Shown: positions 18,393 through 27,752 of the stretch, one piece after another | Position numbering within the stretch: position 1 is the first letter of the stretch | How the letters are laid out: every line of letters begins with the position of its first letter | Source: Clostridiales bacterium | Lineage (GTDB): Bacteria > Bacteroidota > Bacteroidia > Bacteroidales > Muribaculaceae | Assembly: GCA_023666645.1 (NCBI GenBank) | Contig: JAMPBP010000001.1 | Location: 643,864 to 707,863, forward strand | Direction of reading: 5' to 3' | DNA: 64,000 bases | The notes under the pieces: model-generated | Told to the model about the DNA's origin: nothing | What the model saw: the letters and a program-made list of their open reading frames with translations, nothing else | The model's database searches: none | Program-made: the position numbers and the translations under genes

Positions 18393-21300
18393 ATGATAAA
18401 ACTTGGCAAAAACATATTACAGAAGCTACCCGGTGGGGATAGCTTCAAAAACATAGCTTTGATAATGCTTATGATACTTCTTCCCGGCATATCACGAGCC
18501 GACATCAGTAATAATGACGGGGCAGTGTGGCAGGTTCCCAAGACAGGAGGGGAGGGAGTCGCTGTGCCGTCGCCGACAGCATTATCCATGCAAAAGTTTG
18601 AGGATCTTCCTGTAAGCTACGCTACAGGAACTGCCGATTTAAACATACCACTGGTTGACTTGCCTGGAGGAGCGGTCACAGTATCGTTGGGATTGCGTTA
18701 TCATACCGGAGGAATAAAAAGGGGGGAGAAGGCCTCGAGTGTGGGACTTGGATGGACGATGACCGGTCTTGCCCAGGTGTCACGTCAGATTCACGGGTTT
18801 CCTGATGAATGGCGTGGCGATATGTATGATCCTGTGAGACAGTGGGTAAAAGAGGACTATAGCAATGTTGATTCTCTTAGGGCTGTAATAGAAGCCAAGT
18901 TGGATTCGGAACTTGATATGTACAGTTTCAATATACCTGGATATTCAGGTCATTTCTACATTATAAATAACAAAATAGAGCAGTTGCCCGCAACCGATGT
19001 CGAGATAATACGCGAGGCTAATACTGTCAATGGAGGGGCTACAGATGCCTTTGTCCTCACAGCGCCCGATGGGACACGTTACCGCTGTGATGTGACAGAA
19101 ACGGTGGATTTCCAGATCAATGACTCACCCCGGCCATTGCCATATTACAATAGAAATTACAGCAATGCCATAACGAGTTGGTATGTATCCAAGATAACCG
19201 GACCCCAGGGAATCGATACAGCTTCCATTTTCTATCAGGATATTGGAGAGTGGTCAGAGTATAGTTACCAGAATATCACAAGCGATGGATTCACATATTA
19301 TTTTGATTCAACAAACTTTCCTACCGGTTATGACCAAGGTATTTACCGGTCGACATTTACATGGGGAGAGGGATCTCCATCGGGAACTGTCTTGATGAAG
19401 CATAAAAACCAGAAGCTGCCTACGGAAATTAAAACAAGATGTGGAAGTATTTGGTTAAACCACTGTCATTATGCCGGTTGTCAGGATCCGGTGACGGGCG
19501 TATATAACATCACCTTGAGAGATGCCGATGAAAACTTAATAACCGAGATAGATCTTTACAGTGGAAAGGCATTCAGCGACAGGCGCCGTAAACTCAGTTC
19601 TATAACGGAACGGAAGGATGGGGAGATTACCAGGAGATTCACATTTGAGTATAATGACATCACCTCGGCACCGGGATATGATATATTTGGGTATTCCAAT
19701 GGATCCCAAGCTACTAATGCGGGGTGTCACAGTATTGTGGATACAAATCTGAAGCTGTCTTTGACAAGAACCCCCAGTGATATGAGTGTGATGACAAATA
19801 CCCTGAAATCCTATACTGATGTGATGGGGCTGAAAACCGAGTTGGAATATGAGCCGTCGGTTATAACTATTGAAGATAGTGGCAACAGCGACATACTCTT
19901 TCATGGCGATGTCATTGTTGGAATCAGATTGCGGCAGATAAAGAGCGGAGACAAACATTACAGGAGATTCATATATGAGAATCCCATGTGTAATATCAAC
20001 TTGTCACAATTCCGTTTTTCAGATTTCCTTTCCTATTCAGGCACTCATTCGATAACCAATACCTGGGGACATCGCAACGGTAACCTTGGAATTGCCCATA
20101 CATCGTCGTTAAATGCCAAAGGCGTTCCTTTGGAAAATGCAGTTGTGTATTATGGCCGGGTGACAGAGGAGATTTCATCGACACCTGATTATGCCAATCC
20201 TATAAAGACTGTATATGACTATGACCTTGAAGGTGTAAAACTCCGTTTCAGATCAGGTTGTGCCTTTTCGCCATCGTATGATCTGATTGTACCGGGGACG
20301 AGTGAAAGATCGATGCAATACCTCGGATCTATGGGCAGTGTGGCACAAGTGGGGTATAACGAGAGAAGGCTGCTGGGGTATTACAATCCGGCCGGTCACA
20401 TAGAGGGGCATTTAGGAGGAGAGCCTGTATTGACATGCAAGACTGAGTTTAAAAAAGACTGGCGTGATAAAAGTGTTCCGTGGAAAAAAGAATACCGTTA
20501 TTATTCCACACATGACACAAAGACAACGTTAATAGGCGTTCACGCCGAGAGCCGTATGTTCAAGACTCGTGGATATGCCGGAACTTCCTACTCGCTGAAT
20601 ATCGAGGAACAAGGAGACATGGCGGTCTATCCTATCTATGTCAAATCCTCAAATACAGTGTGCGATTCAATCGTAGCGGTGGAACTATTCCATTTGCCTA
20701 ATGGGGTTGACCATGAACGTAGGGTAAAAACTGAAATATTCAATTCAAGTAGTTATCTTGATAATGGAATAGCCTTTTTCAAAGGTTACTATACCAATCC
20801 AAATCTGAGTGTAAGTTCCATTCTGTTCACACCATGTGGTTTCAGAATCTCATCGGATGGCATGTCAATGGCCAATTTCAAGTTGAACTCATGTCATGCC
20901 AAACACACGGCACCTGTCAAACAGGCGTTGGACAATGGGGTCCGGAACATGCCGGTAGCCGAGAAGTGGATTTACAAGACATCCTCCGATATTGCCTGCA
21001 TTCAGAATAACAATGAACATACGATTCTGAACCTCAATGGGAAGCCGGTGGTTAAACTGATGCAGACTGTATCGGCATATAACAGTTCGCTGATGCCCCA
21101 TTACACATATATACCGGATACTATATCCGTTGTAAGATATACAGGATATGATGAGTTGGGCCGGCTCTTGTCCATTGAGAGGACCGACGGTTCAAGAATC
21201 AGGTATTCTTGGGGAGGCAACAGGTATGATTTTCTGGACAGTTGCAAACTCATTGATATGGGGTTGACAACAGTCTATGATCACACGCCCCTTGTAGGAT

Positions 21301-24300
21301 GTAATAAGGTACAGTATCCCTCGGGGAAAAATCGCCGCTACAGATATCGGGCAGGGCAGCTTGTCTCAGAATACAACAGCCTGGGTAAGATTATAAAAAG
21401 ATATGGATGTCATACAGCTCTACAAGATCCTGATAACAAGGGAAATTATGTGACAATGGGGTTGGTGGATTCCTCAACTCAGTGTGCCGATACGGTTTTC
21501 TATGATTCATATGGAAATGCGGTAAAGGAGAGAGTGACGGTAGCCGGGGGCAAACAGACATTGTCCCATGCCGAATATGACCTGCTCGGACGTGTCATCG
21601 AAAAATGGCTGCCGGTTCCTGTGGAATTCAGTGTTGACAACCGGAAGCCTACCCAGGCCGAACGATGCAAAGCATACTATGATGATGATATGCCATATCG
21701 CAATTATATATACAATCAGAATCGTGATCAGCGCCCTGAATTCATCAGACGCGAAGGAATGTCATTTTATGGTCAGGATGCCCATTATCAATATGCATGC
21801 AACAGCAGTAGCGATGAAGTACTTAAGTGCAACCGTTATGTACTCGGAGATTCATCGACATGGGAGAGTGTCACGCTTTGCGGATTGTACAGGGATGGCA
21901 CACTCGACGTCACATACTATACTGATGCCGACGGTCACTCTATACTGACATTCAATGATTGGAGAGGGTTAAAGGTCCTTGAACGCCGCGTGATCAGTGA
22001 TCGCGAATATGCCGATACATATTATCTGTATGACATACTCGGTAACACAAGGGTGATAATCCAGCCTGAAGGAGTAGAAATTATGAATGTAGATGGAATG
22101 ACGTGGAACACAGGTGATGATGTATTGAAAAAGTATGCGTTCATCAGCCGGTATGACCTGCATGGCAACCGTACGTATGCCAGGACTCCGGGTTGTGGAG
22201 CGGTCGAGATGAGATATGACAAGTATAACCGGCTATGCAGCCGGTCTACACAACACATGCGCGATAAAGAACATATCGAGACCGTAACGGCCTACGATGC
22301 CATAGGGCGAGTGATATGGACCGGAAACAAACACCTGGACTCTGAAGCCGGCATTGCCGTTACCGACAGTTCCCTCGGGTATGACATACCTGGGTGTATA
22401 AATGTTGTGTCGGTCAACTATTATGACAATTATGAATTTGTCAATCGTCAGAGCAGTACATTTGCCGATGTGACCGACCGGATCAGTGAGTCTTCACAAT
22501 ATGGAGCCGGTCAACTAACAGGCACCTTGCGACGCAGGCTTGGCTATAAACCGGAGAATTACCCTTCATCACCCGAGAAGTCAGATTCTGTAGATCCCTC
22601 GATGGTGTGCACTGTCATTACCTATGATGTCGAGGGTAATGAGACAGGCCGGTATTCCACCACAACTTTGCCCGGTATCATGTCACTAATAGAAAAAAAG
22701 TATAGCAGGCAGGGATATGTGACCTCGATGTGCGAGAGAGTGGGCAACGACAGTATTGCTGTGAATACAGACTATGATGTTTTGGGAAATCCACTTTCCG
22801 TTGCATACAACGCCAGTGTCAATGGCAAACAGAAATCGGGATGCGCTGAATACCATTATGATGATTTGGGCCGATTGTCGTCCATAAATATTGGAAAAGA
22901 CCGTCGTTTTACCATTGACCGTGAGTATAATATAAGAAATGAACTCACTGGAATCTGTTCTGTACCTTACAGCGAATCCATATCATATGAGACAGGCATG
23001 AAGCAAATGTACAATGGAAATATCTCAGAAATCATTTTCAGGTATAAAGGCAAGGACAATGTCAAGCGTTGCTATGACTATGATGGCATGGACCGTCTAT
23101 TATCGGTAAGCTCAAGCGACGGTCACGATACCCATTATACCTATAATCTGAATTCCAGTCCATTGACAATAAGGAGGGAAGATATGTCGGGGAAAAGCCT
23201 TGACAATATCACTCTGGAATATGACGGCAATCAGTTGATTGAGGCGATTGATCAAGTCGATGAAGAATCTGGTCTTTTTGTGGAGAGTGCCCACTGGCCT
23301 ATCTACGATAGTGACGAACGGGTGGTGTCGGATGTGGCGAGAGGATTGACGGCAATCAAATATCATTATAACAGCCGTCCGTCAATGATAGTACTCGGGA
23401 GTGATACTATATGTTACGAGTACAATGCCGAGGGTCAGAAACTGTCGGCACAGTATCGATTGTGGAAGAATTCGAGCTATAATAATGGCCGGTCCAATTA
23501 CCGACGCGTTTACAGTGGCTCATTTGAGCTTGACTATTCGTTTGAGGGAGAAGGAGGAACGATTGTTCCTGATTGGCAAGTTTCACAGCTGGTGACCCGC
23601 ATAGCGCTGCCGTGGGGTTACCTTGACTGTGAGGGACGGGAATATGTTTATATTACCGATTATCAAGGAAATATAAGGACGGTTGTCGATGAGCAAGGAC
23701 AGGCTATACAGGTCAACGACTACTATCCCTATGGAGGAATCTTGTCGCAGGTTGATGCGGCTGGCAATGACAACCGTTACAAGTATAGCGGCAAGGAGTA
23801 TGAACCCATTGGGGGAGAGAATTTCTATGACTTCGATGCGAGAATCTACCTCCCGTCATCGACACTGTTCAACCGTCCCGACGACATGGCCGCCGACTAT
23901 CCCTGGCTGAGTCCATACACATACTGCGCAGCCAATCCTGTGATGTATGTTGACCCTACAGGGTGTGATGTCGTAGTATTGAATTATACAAATGGCATGC
24001 ATATGGCAATGTTGATTCAAAATGAAAGTGGAAAATGGCAATATTATTCAGTTAATGGGAATAATATGTATATTCCTATCATCAAGTATCATACTGGAGG
24101 ACGAATATTCAATGATGTTGCTGTTGGATTGTGGGATTCCCCACAGGATTTTCTCAATTCATCATATAATGTAAGAAATAGCGAAAGTAAGGAAGATACG
24201 TCTGTAAGCCATTATGATTTTGCTGAGGGATATCAAATATCTTCCACTAAGGAACAAGATGAAATGATGAGAAATAGTTTTATAAAAACATCTCAAACTA

Positions 24301-24539
24301 CATATAATCCAATAACAAATAATTGTGCTACAGCTGTGCAAAAAGCACTGATTGATGCTGGAATTCCAGTATCAGAGCCTAAAGTTGAGCCGTCTGTAAT
24401 TCCGTTGGCGACACCTTTAGGACTAATTGATGTTGCAAATGGTTATAAAATTGAGTGTAAATTAAATACTATTCCATCATCAGCTTTCAAATCAATTATT
24501 GAATTTAATCCTGACGGACAATTACTTCATAAAGAATAA
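18393..24539 (+). CDS. RHS/YD-repeat polymorphic toxin with papain-like tip
   Basis: A giant exported protein. The first ATG of the frame is 18348, but that codon lies upstream of a promoter box; ATG 18393 gives 2,048 residues and a signal peptide (LIMLMILLPGISRA, cleavage near residue 36). The N-terminal region has the Bacteroidetes RHS pattern (PLVDLPGGAVTVSLGLRYHT, GLGWTMTG). Then come many YD repeats (YDVLGNPLSV, YDGMDRLLSV, YEYNAEGQKL) that would form the cocoon shell, and the RHS end motif YTYCAANPVMYVDPTG at about 1841-1857. The 191 residues after it are the variable tip. Its GMHMAML (His1870) and NPITNNCATAVQKAL (Cys1978) are arranged His-then-Cys, as in circularly permuted papain/NlpC-P60-like enzymes; activity unproved. 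Sequence becomes AT-richer exactly in the tip. No secretion partner gene is adjacent. Confidence 0.9.
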   Translation: MIKLGKNILQKLPGGDSFKNIALIMLMILLPGISRADISNNDGAVWQVPKTGGEGVAVPSPTALSMQKFEDLPVSYATGTADLNIPLVDLPGGAVTVSLGLRYHTGGIKRGEKASSVGLGWTMTGLAQVSRQIHGFPDEWRGDMYDPVRQWVKEDYSNVDSLRAVIEAKLDSELDMYSFNIPGYSGHFYIINNKIEQLPATDVEIIREANTVNGGATDAFVLTAPDGTRYRCDVTETVDFQINDSPRPLPYYNRNYSNAITSWYVSKITGPQGIDTASIFYQDIGEWSEYSYQNITSDGFTYYFDSTNFPTGYDQGIYRSTFTWGEGSPSGTVLMKHKNQKLPTEIKTRCGSIWLNHCHYAGCQDPVTGVYNITLRDADENLITEIDLYSGKAFSDRRRKLSSITERKDGEITRRFTFEYNDITSAPGYDIFGYSNGSQATNAGCHSIVDTNLKLSLTRTPSDMSVMTNTLKSYTDVMGLKTELEYEPSVITIEDSGNSDILFHGDVIVGIRLRQIKSGDKHYRRFIYENPMCNINLSQFRFSDFLSYSGTHSITNTWGHRNGNLGIAHTSSLNAKGVPLENAVVYYGRVTEEISSTPDYANPIKTVYDYDLEGVKLRFRSGCAFSPSYDLIVPGTSERSMQYLGSMGSVAQVGYNERRLLGYYNPAGHIEGHLGGEPVLTCKTEFKKDWRDKSVPWKKEYRYYSTHDTKTTLIGVHAESRMFKTRGYAGTSYSLNIEEQGDMAVYPIYVKSSNTVCDSIVAVELFHLPNGVDHERRVKTEIFNSSSYLDNGIAFFKGYYTNPNLSVSSILFTPCGFRISSDGMSMANFKLNSCHAKHTAPVKQALDNGVRNMPVAEKWIYKTSSDIACIQNNNEHTILNLNGKPVVKLMQTVSAYNSSLMPHYTYIPDTISVVRYTGYDELGRLLSIERTDGSRIRYSWGGNRYDFLDSCKLIDMGLTTVYDHTPLVGCNKVQYPSGKNRRYRYRAGQLVSEYNSLGKIIKRYGCHTALQDPDNKGNYVTMGLVDSSTQCADTVFYDSYGNAVKERVTVAGGKQTLSHAEYDLLGRVIEKWLPVPVEFSVDNRKPTQAERCKAYYDDDMPYRNYIYNQNRDQRPEFIRREGMSFYGQDAHYQYACNSSSDEVLKCNRYVLGDSSTWESVTLCGLYRDGTLDVTYYTDADGHSILTFNDWRGLKVLERRVISDREYADTYYLYDILGNTRVIIQPEGVEIMNVDGMTWNTGDDVLKKYAFISRYDLHGNRTYARTPGCGAVEMRYDKYNRLCSRSTQHMRDKEHIETVTAYDAIGRVIWTGNKHLDSEAGIAVTDSSLGYDIPGCINVVSVNYYDNYEFVNRQSSTFADVTDRISESSQYGAGQLTGTLRRRLGYKPENYPSSPEKSDSVDPSMVCTVITYDVEGNETGRYSTTTLPGIMSLIEKKYSRQGYVTSMCERVGNDSIAVNTDYDVLGNPLSVAYNASVNGKQKSGCAEYHYDDLGRLSSINIGKDRRFTIDREYNIRNELTGICSVPYSESISYETGMKQMYNGNISEIIFRYKGKDNVKRCYDYDGMDRLLSVSSSDGHDTHYTYNLNSSPLTIRREDMSGKSLDNITLEYDGNQLIEAIDQVDEESGLFVESAHWPIYDSDERVVSDVARGLTAIKYHYNSRPSMIVLGSDTICYEYNAEGQKLSAQYRLWKNSSYNNGRSNYRRVYSGSFELDYSFEGEGGTIVPDWQVSQLVTRIALPWGYLDCEGREYVYITDYQGNIRTVVDEQGQAIQVNDYYPYGGILSQVDAAGNDNRYKYSGKEYEPIGGENFYDFDARIYLPSSTLFNRPDDMAADYPWLSPYTYCAANPVMYVDPTGCDVVVLNYTNGMHMAMLIQNESGKWQYYSVNGNNMYIPIIKYHTGGRIFNDVAVGLWDSPQDFLNSSYNVRNSESKEDTSVSHYDFAEGYQISSTKEQDEMMRNSFIKTSQTTYNPITNNCATAVQKALIDAGIPVSEPKVEPSVIPLATPLGLIDVANGYKIECKLNTIPSSAFKSIIEFNPDGQLLHKE

Positions 24540-24549
24540 TAGCTCACTG

Positions 24550-24587
24550 TTGAGTCCATGTCCGGTTAGTCACGGTCATGGACTCAA
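24550..24587 (+). terminator. Hairpin between RHS toxin and immunity candidate
   Basis: TTGAGTCCATG (24550-24560) pairs exactly with CATGGACTCAA (24577-24587), starting 10 bases after the RHS stop. It is followed by TTAAAATC rather than a long T-run, so it may terminate only part of the transcripts. Confidence 0.55.
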
Positions 24588-24614
24588 TTAAAATCAATAT
24601 ATAACCTTGATAAA

Positions 24615-24914
24615 ATGATTAATAAAGTAAGATTTTTGCATATTTCCAAAATTATAGGTGCCTATATGTTTGTTTGCCTCATATTCTGGATTTTGGTTTA
24701 TTATTACAGTTACTATGTGAGGATAGCGACTAAACCATTGGGTATGTTTGTACTCATGTTAGAGTTTATCAATTATTATAATGGCTATGTTTTGTTAAAC
24801 CATGTCCTTATAAAAAAAATCATACCACATAAAATACTTCTTTTAATAGAAATCATATTGTTATTCACGTTGGTTTCTATATGGTTTAGCGATGTGGTTT
24901 ATGAAAATAGATAG
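24615..24914 (+). CDS. Small membrane protein, candidate immunity protein
   Basis: A 99-residue protein with three hydrophobic segments (IIGAYMFVCLIFWILVYYY, a middle one around PLGMFVLMLEF, and ILLLIEIILLFTLVSIWF). No family recognised. Its place directly after an RHS toxin tip, low GC content and small size are typical of immunity genes, and a membrane location would suit protection from a toxin acting on the envelope. This is inference from context only. Confidence 0.6.
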   Translation: MINKVRFLHISKIIGAYMFVCLIFWILVYYYSYYVRIATKPLGMFVLMLEFINYYNGYVLLNHVLIKKIIPHKILLLIEIILLFTLVSIWFSDVVYENR

Positions 24915-24925
24915 GTGCAGAAACT

Positions 24926-25183
24926 ATGTTTATCGAATATAACGATATCAAAAGACATATTAGGTAACCAATTGAGATAATTGTAGAAGGCCAATATATT
25001 AATCCTGCTAATGAATCAAATCTGGTAGATCCTCAGATATTGATAGATAACCAGAATAAAATATTTCCAGGCCGAACACTCCCTGAGGTTGTTGTTATGA
25101 GTCCATTAAAACAATCTTTTACCATAAAAACTATCAAAATGCCTGAACCTAAATTACAAAACCCATTAATTTTACAAAAATGA
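24926..25183 (+). pseudogene. Broken toxin-tip remnant
   Basis: One reading frame runs from ATG 24926 to TGA 25183 but is broken by TAA at 24965-24967. The part after that stop reads PIEIIVEGQYINPANESN and then FPGRTLPEVVVMSP. A linker of the form LPEVVV is frequent at the junction of Bacteroidetes RHS proteins with their toxin tips. No RHS core precedes it. Its end overlaps the start of the next gene by ATGA, an arrangement expected of a toxin/immunity pair. I read it as a displaced and decayed tip. Confidence 0.5.
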
Positions 25184-25788
25184 ACAGAATTTATTTATTT
25201 ATGATTCTTATTTGGGGACTTGCCGCTTGCAGCGGTTCTCCGGGGGTAACATCTGTTAAGAGCGAACAGGAATGTCCAGATGATACATTAATTGTTGACC
25301 ATCTTGATGGCAATGTCAGTTGTAACGAAGTTGAGTCACTGTTTGCTATGGAATTACCATCAGGGGCAGAGGCTGATTTTGTGGCAGTTTACAAAAATCG
25401 TATGTTCATGTCCTATACAATGAGAGAAGGCTGTGATACTCTCATGGAGGTAATCGGTGGTGATACGATATTCGATAAGGTCGCATATAAGGTATTCCTG
25501 TTGGATATCAATATGAATAATAATCATATTGATACTGTCGTTATCACAAGGAAGGATATTTGTGATAAATTTGCAGAAATGTCATATTACGATTCCAGAA
25601 GGGTTGAATTATCGGGTAGCCAGTTGATGTATATGGACAGCGATTCCTTAAATGTTCAGTTCAATCTGAGTTATCCGGATACTGATGTGATTGAGTTCTT
25701 CCAGTATATAAAGTCGGCGAGTGTAGACTCTGTTTCATGTGTTTCAGACTTGTACTATGTCAATGGTGTATTGTGTGGGTTGGAGTGA
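25180..25788 (+). CDS. Lipoprotein, candidate immunity protein
   Basis: A 202-residue lipoprotein: signal peptide MNRIYLFMILIWGLAAC with the lipobox ending at Cys17. The mature part is acidic, without recognised domain. Its start overlaps the stop of the broken tip by four bases, so it was probably the partner of that tip. The last 30 residues (EFFQYIKSASVDSVSCVS) recur as an isolated fragment at 29069-29164, showing duplication inside the locus. A periplasm-facing immunity lipoprotein would fit an exported toxin; this is inferred. Confidence 0.65.
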   Translation: MNRIYLFMILIWGLAACSGSPGVTSVKSEQECPDDTLIVDHLDGNVSCNEVESLFAMELPSGAEADFVAVYKNRMFMSYTMREGCDTLMEVIGGDTIFDKVAYKVFLLDINMNNNHIDTVVITRKDICDKFAEMSYYDSRRVELSGSQLMYMDSDSLNVQFNLSYPDTDVIEFFQYIKSASVDSVSCVSDLYYVNGVLCGLE

Positions 25789-26012
25789 GCCTTGAAGTCT
25801 TTGACAAAACGTAAAAATATATGAACTTAATTAAACGTACTGAGAATTGTTAACCTGTATCAGCAAAAATAATCTTTGGACCTGTTTAGGTTGTTTGGTT
25901 CAGCTTCATCAGTCGGATGGGGAAGCCCAATGTTCATTCTTCAGCTACCAAAACAAAGCAAACATGCACTAAATCTTAACGTATAAACAAGTTTAAGTTC
26001 TATAATAAAGAG

Positions 26013-26047
26013 GATGAGTCGGGCTGTTGATGCCGGCTCACCCTTTT
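26013..26047 (+). terminator. Terminator in repeat copy A
   Basis: GATGAGTCGG (26013-26022) pairs with CCGGCTCACC (26033-26042), one mismatch and one G-T pair, followed by CTTTT. It would end transcripts of the preceding lipoprotein gene. Confidence 0.7.
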
Positions 26048-26106
26048 GTCGTTCGATGGTTTGATGGTTGCCACACGCCGGCAATTTAGCGATTTAGTGC
26101 ACATTA

Positions 26107-26138
26107 TTTTTTTATGAGATTTAATAACTGTATATTTG
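26107..26138 (+). promoter_or_regulatory. Promoter in repeat copy A
   Basis: T-run at 26107-26113 and TATATTTG at 26131-26138, identical in sequence and spacing to the box near the RHS gene start. It would transcribe the RHS stub and the two genes behind it. Confidence 0.65.
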
Positions 26139-26180
26139 CGGGGTAGTGAGAACTCATTGTAACTATAAGATATATAATAT

Positions 26181-26276
26181 GACATGGCCGCCGACTATCC
26201 CTGGCTGAGTCCATACACATACTGTGCCGCCAATCCTGTGATGTATGTTGACCCTACAGGAAAGGAAGAACAATGA
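26181..26276 (+). pseudogene. RHS core end fragment (stub A)
   Basis: 80 bases (26181-26260) match 23883-23962 of the RHS gene with only a few mismatches, and encode the same core end, DMAADYPWLSPYTYCAANP to YVDPTG. The frame has an ATG at 26184 and stops after the core motif plus KEEQ, so the tip it once carried is lost or reduced to four residues. Confidence 0.8.
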
Positions 26277-26357
26277 CGATTTAATAATATTCAGAGGCTA
26301 TATGCATATTGGCTCTGAATTAAATTTATTACTGTAAGTTAAAATACTATCTTTTAA

Positions 26358-26963
26358 ATGAGACGAATAATACATATATTGTTGTTTTTATTTATTGCAT
26401 CTTTTTTCCCCGTTATAAAGGGTGAAATCCCCGATACATTGTCTTTGCGCATCGATACACCCACCGACATATGTGGTTTTTACAATCTTGACACGGTATC
26501 AGTCAATAAAATTATTTTGTATGGATTACAGAGCGAATTCTACTTTTCAAATCATGATGCGCATGATAATTTTTACAATCTCTTAATTGGGAAAAAACTT
26601 GATATGTCGGAATATCCTCATGCCACTTGTCAAAGTAAAGACAGTATCGATATGGTACTTAATATGTTGGCCCACTATAAAAAATCAGATATCAGTATTC
26701 CCTCTTATCCGACATTTCCATATAATATCCGGAGTTTTATTGTACCGGATGTGCTTAGTATAGCAAAACAAGGCGATGTCTTTGGTTTGATTCTGATATA
26801 TATGAAGGACAATAAAGTATTGGTTATATTAGATCGAAGCAGTTCTTTGTGGATAGACGGACATATTTTTGTCATAGAGAACGAAAACTATAACCCCTAT
26901 GATGACTTTAGAGAAATTCTTAACACAACAAAACCTGATCCAAATGAAGGCATTATACGATAA
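26358..26963 (+). CDS. Exported protein, immunity-like
   Basis: A 201-residue protein with a signal peptide (IIHILLFLFIASFFPVIKG). No family recognised; the mature part is AT-rich in codon use, like other genes of this locus and unlike the flanking housekeeping genes. It follows RHS stub A and overlaps the next gene by 20 bases, suggesting a two-gene unit transcribed from the copy A promoter. A role as orphan immunity protein is inferred from position. Confidence 0.6.
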   Translation: MRRIIHILLFLFIASFFPVIKGEIPDTLSLRIDTPTDICGFYNLDTVSVNKIILYGLQSEFYFSNHDAHDNFYNLLIGKKLDMSEYPHATCQSKDSIDMVLNMLAHYKKSDISIPSYPTFPYNIRSFIVPDVLSIAKQGDVFGLILIYMKDNKVLVILDRSSSLWIDGHIFVIENENYNPYDDFREILNTTKPDPNEGIIR

Positions 26964-27528
26964 TTTACTGTTTTGTCAATATTTTCTGTTATTTTTGGCT
27001 TTGACATCTTCATGTATGAAACTAAATGCAAGTAATAGGATTACATTTGATTCTGATATAATATACATGACTGTCATTGATCCCGTTAGTGAAAATGGTG
27101 ACGAGTGTGCCTTGTCAAGAGGTCAATTCATTTATTTCCAATATCAGAACAGGATAAAAAGATTTAAGTTGGATGATACCGACAGGGTTGAACTAATTGA
27201 ACTGTTGGAACAATTGGAAGTTATAGACAGTGTTCCGTATGACACGTATTCTCTTGGGTTGGAATGGAATGTTGACAGTGATACTATAATTTCACTTAAA
27301 AATGTCTCTGAACCTGTCATCGGGGTCATTCTGCTATATAAAAAGGACATACCTGAATATGGATTATTTAAACCAGAAATAATATGGTTGTGCAAAAATT
27401 GTATATATATTGGGACATATAAATGTATATATGGTAAAGAATTGACCGAATTCATAGGCCGTTATAAACAGAAAAAGATTATACCCAAAGAATACTATAC
27501 TTCAGAGATTGTTAAACCTGTGCGCTGA
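26944..27528 (+). CDS. Lipoprotein-like protein, immunity-like
   Basis: Starting at ATG 26944 the product is 194 residues with a hydrophobic leader FCQYFLLFLALTSSC whose LTSSC is an acceptable lipobox. An upstream in-frame ATG (26899) would place 15 residues before the leader and is less likely. No family recognised. The mature part (DSDIIYMTVIDPVSENGDEC) has the same general size and low GC as its neighbour; the two may be diverged duplicates, but I could not show it. Confidence 0.6.
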   Translation: MKALYDNLLFCQYFLLFLALTSSCMKLNASNRITFDSDIIYMTVIDPVSENGDECALSRGQFIYFQYQNRIKRFKLDDTDRVELIELLEQLEVIDSVPYDTYSLGLEWNVDSDTIISLKNVSEPVIGVILLYKKDIPEYGLFKPEIIWLCKNCIYIGTYKCIYGKELTEFIGRYKQKKIIPKEYYTSEIVKPVR

Positions 27529-27600
27529 TTGCGTTCAGATGTTATTTCGAGTTTTTATTATCGAAAATTAATTTACACTTATGCAATTAATTACCGCATA

Positions 27601-27752
27601 TAGTGCACATTATTTTTTTATGCGATTTAATAACTGTATATTTGCGGGGTAGTGAGAATTCATTGTAACTGTAAGAGATATAATATGTTTCTATGCTTGG
27701 AGGTCGATGTTTGTTATTTACGGGAGAACGGGAGGTGACGGTAGTGGGGCAT
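27601..27752 (+). repeat. Repeat copy B
   Basis: Matches copy C (29287-29438) over about 150 bases and copy A over its promoter part. The terminator half is missing. Unlike copy A it continues through ATGTTTCTATGCTTGGAGGT, then joins RHS core sequence at about 27765. Confidence 0.8.
27613..27644 (+). promoter_or_regulatory. Promoter in repeat copy B
   Basis: T-run at 27613-27619 and TATATTTG at 27637-27644, as in copies A and C. It lies 48 bases before the first codon of RHS stub B. Confidence 0.65.

Larger units (their letters stand above)
26013..26180 (+). repeat. Repeat copy A (terminator-spacer-promoter)
   Basis: 168 bases that match copy C (29205-29372) with few differences; its right part also matches copy B from 27601. 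It starts with a hairpin terminator, continues through GTTTGATGGTTGCCACACGC, and ends with a promoter box. Just behind it (26181) a piece of RHS core begins. The 200 bases before it (25789-26012) hold nothing I can identify. Confidence 0.85.

Noticed and set aside
18348..24539. Idea that the YD repeats form a CRISPR-like or tandem DNA repeat
   Set aside because: The repeats are seen only at protein level, with varied DNA sequence and spacing. No CRISPR array was seen anywhere in the window.
26184..27528. Reading stub A plus the two following genes as one frameshifted RHS protein
   Set aside because: Each of the two genes has its own signal peptide and start; the stub stops cleanly after the core end.
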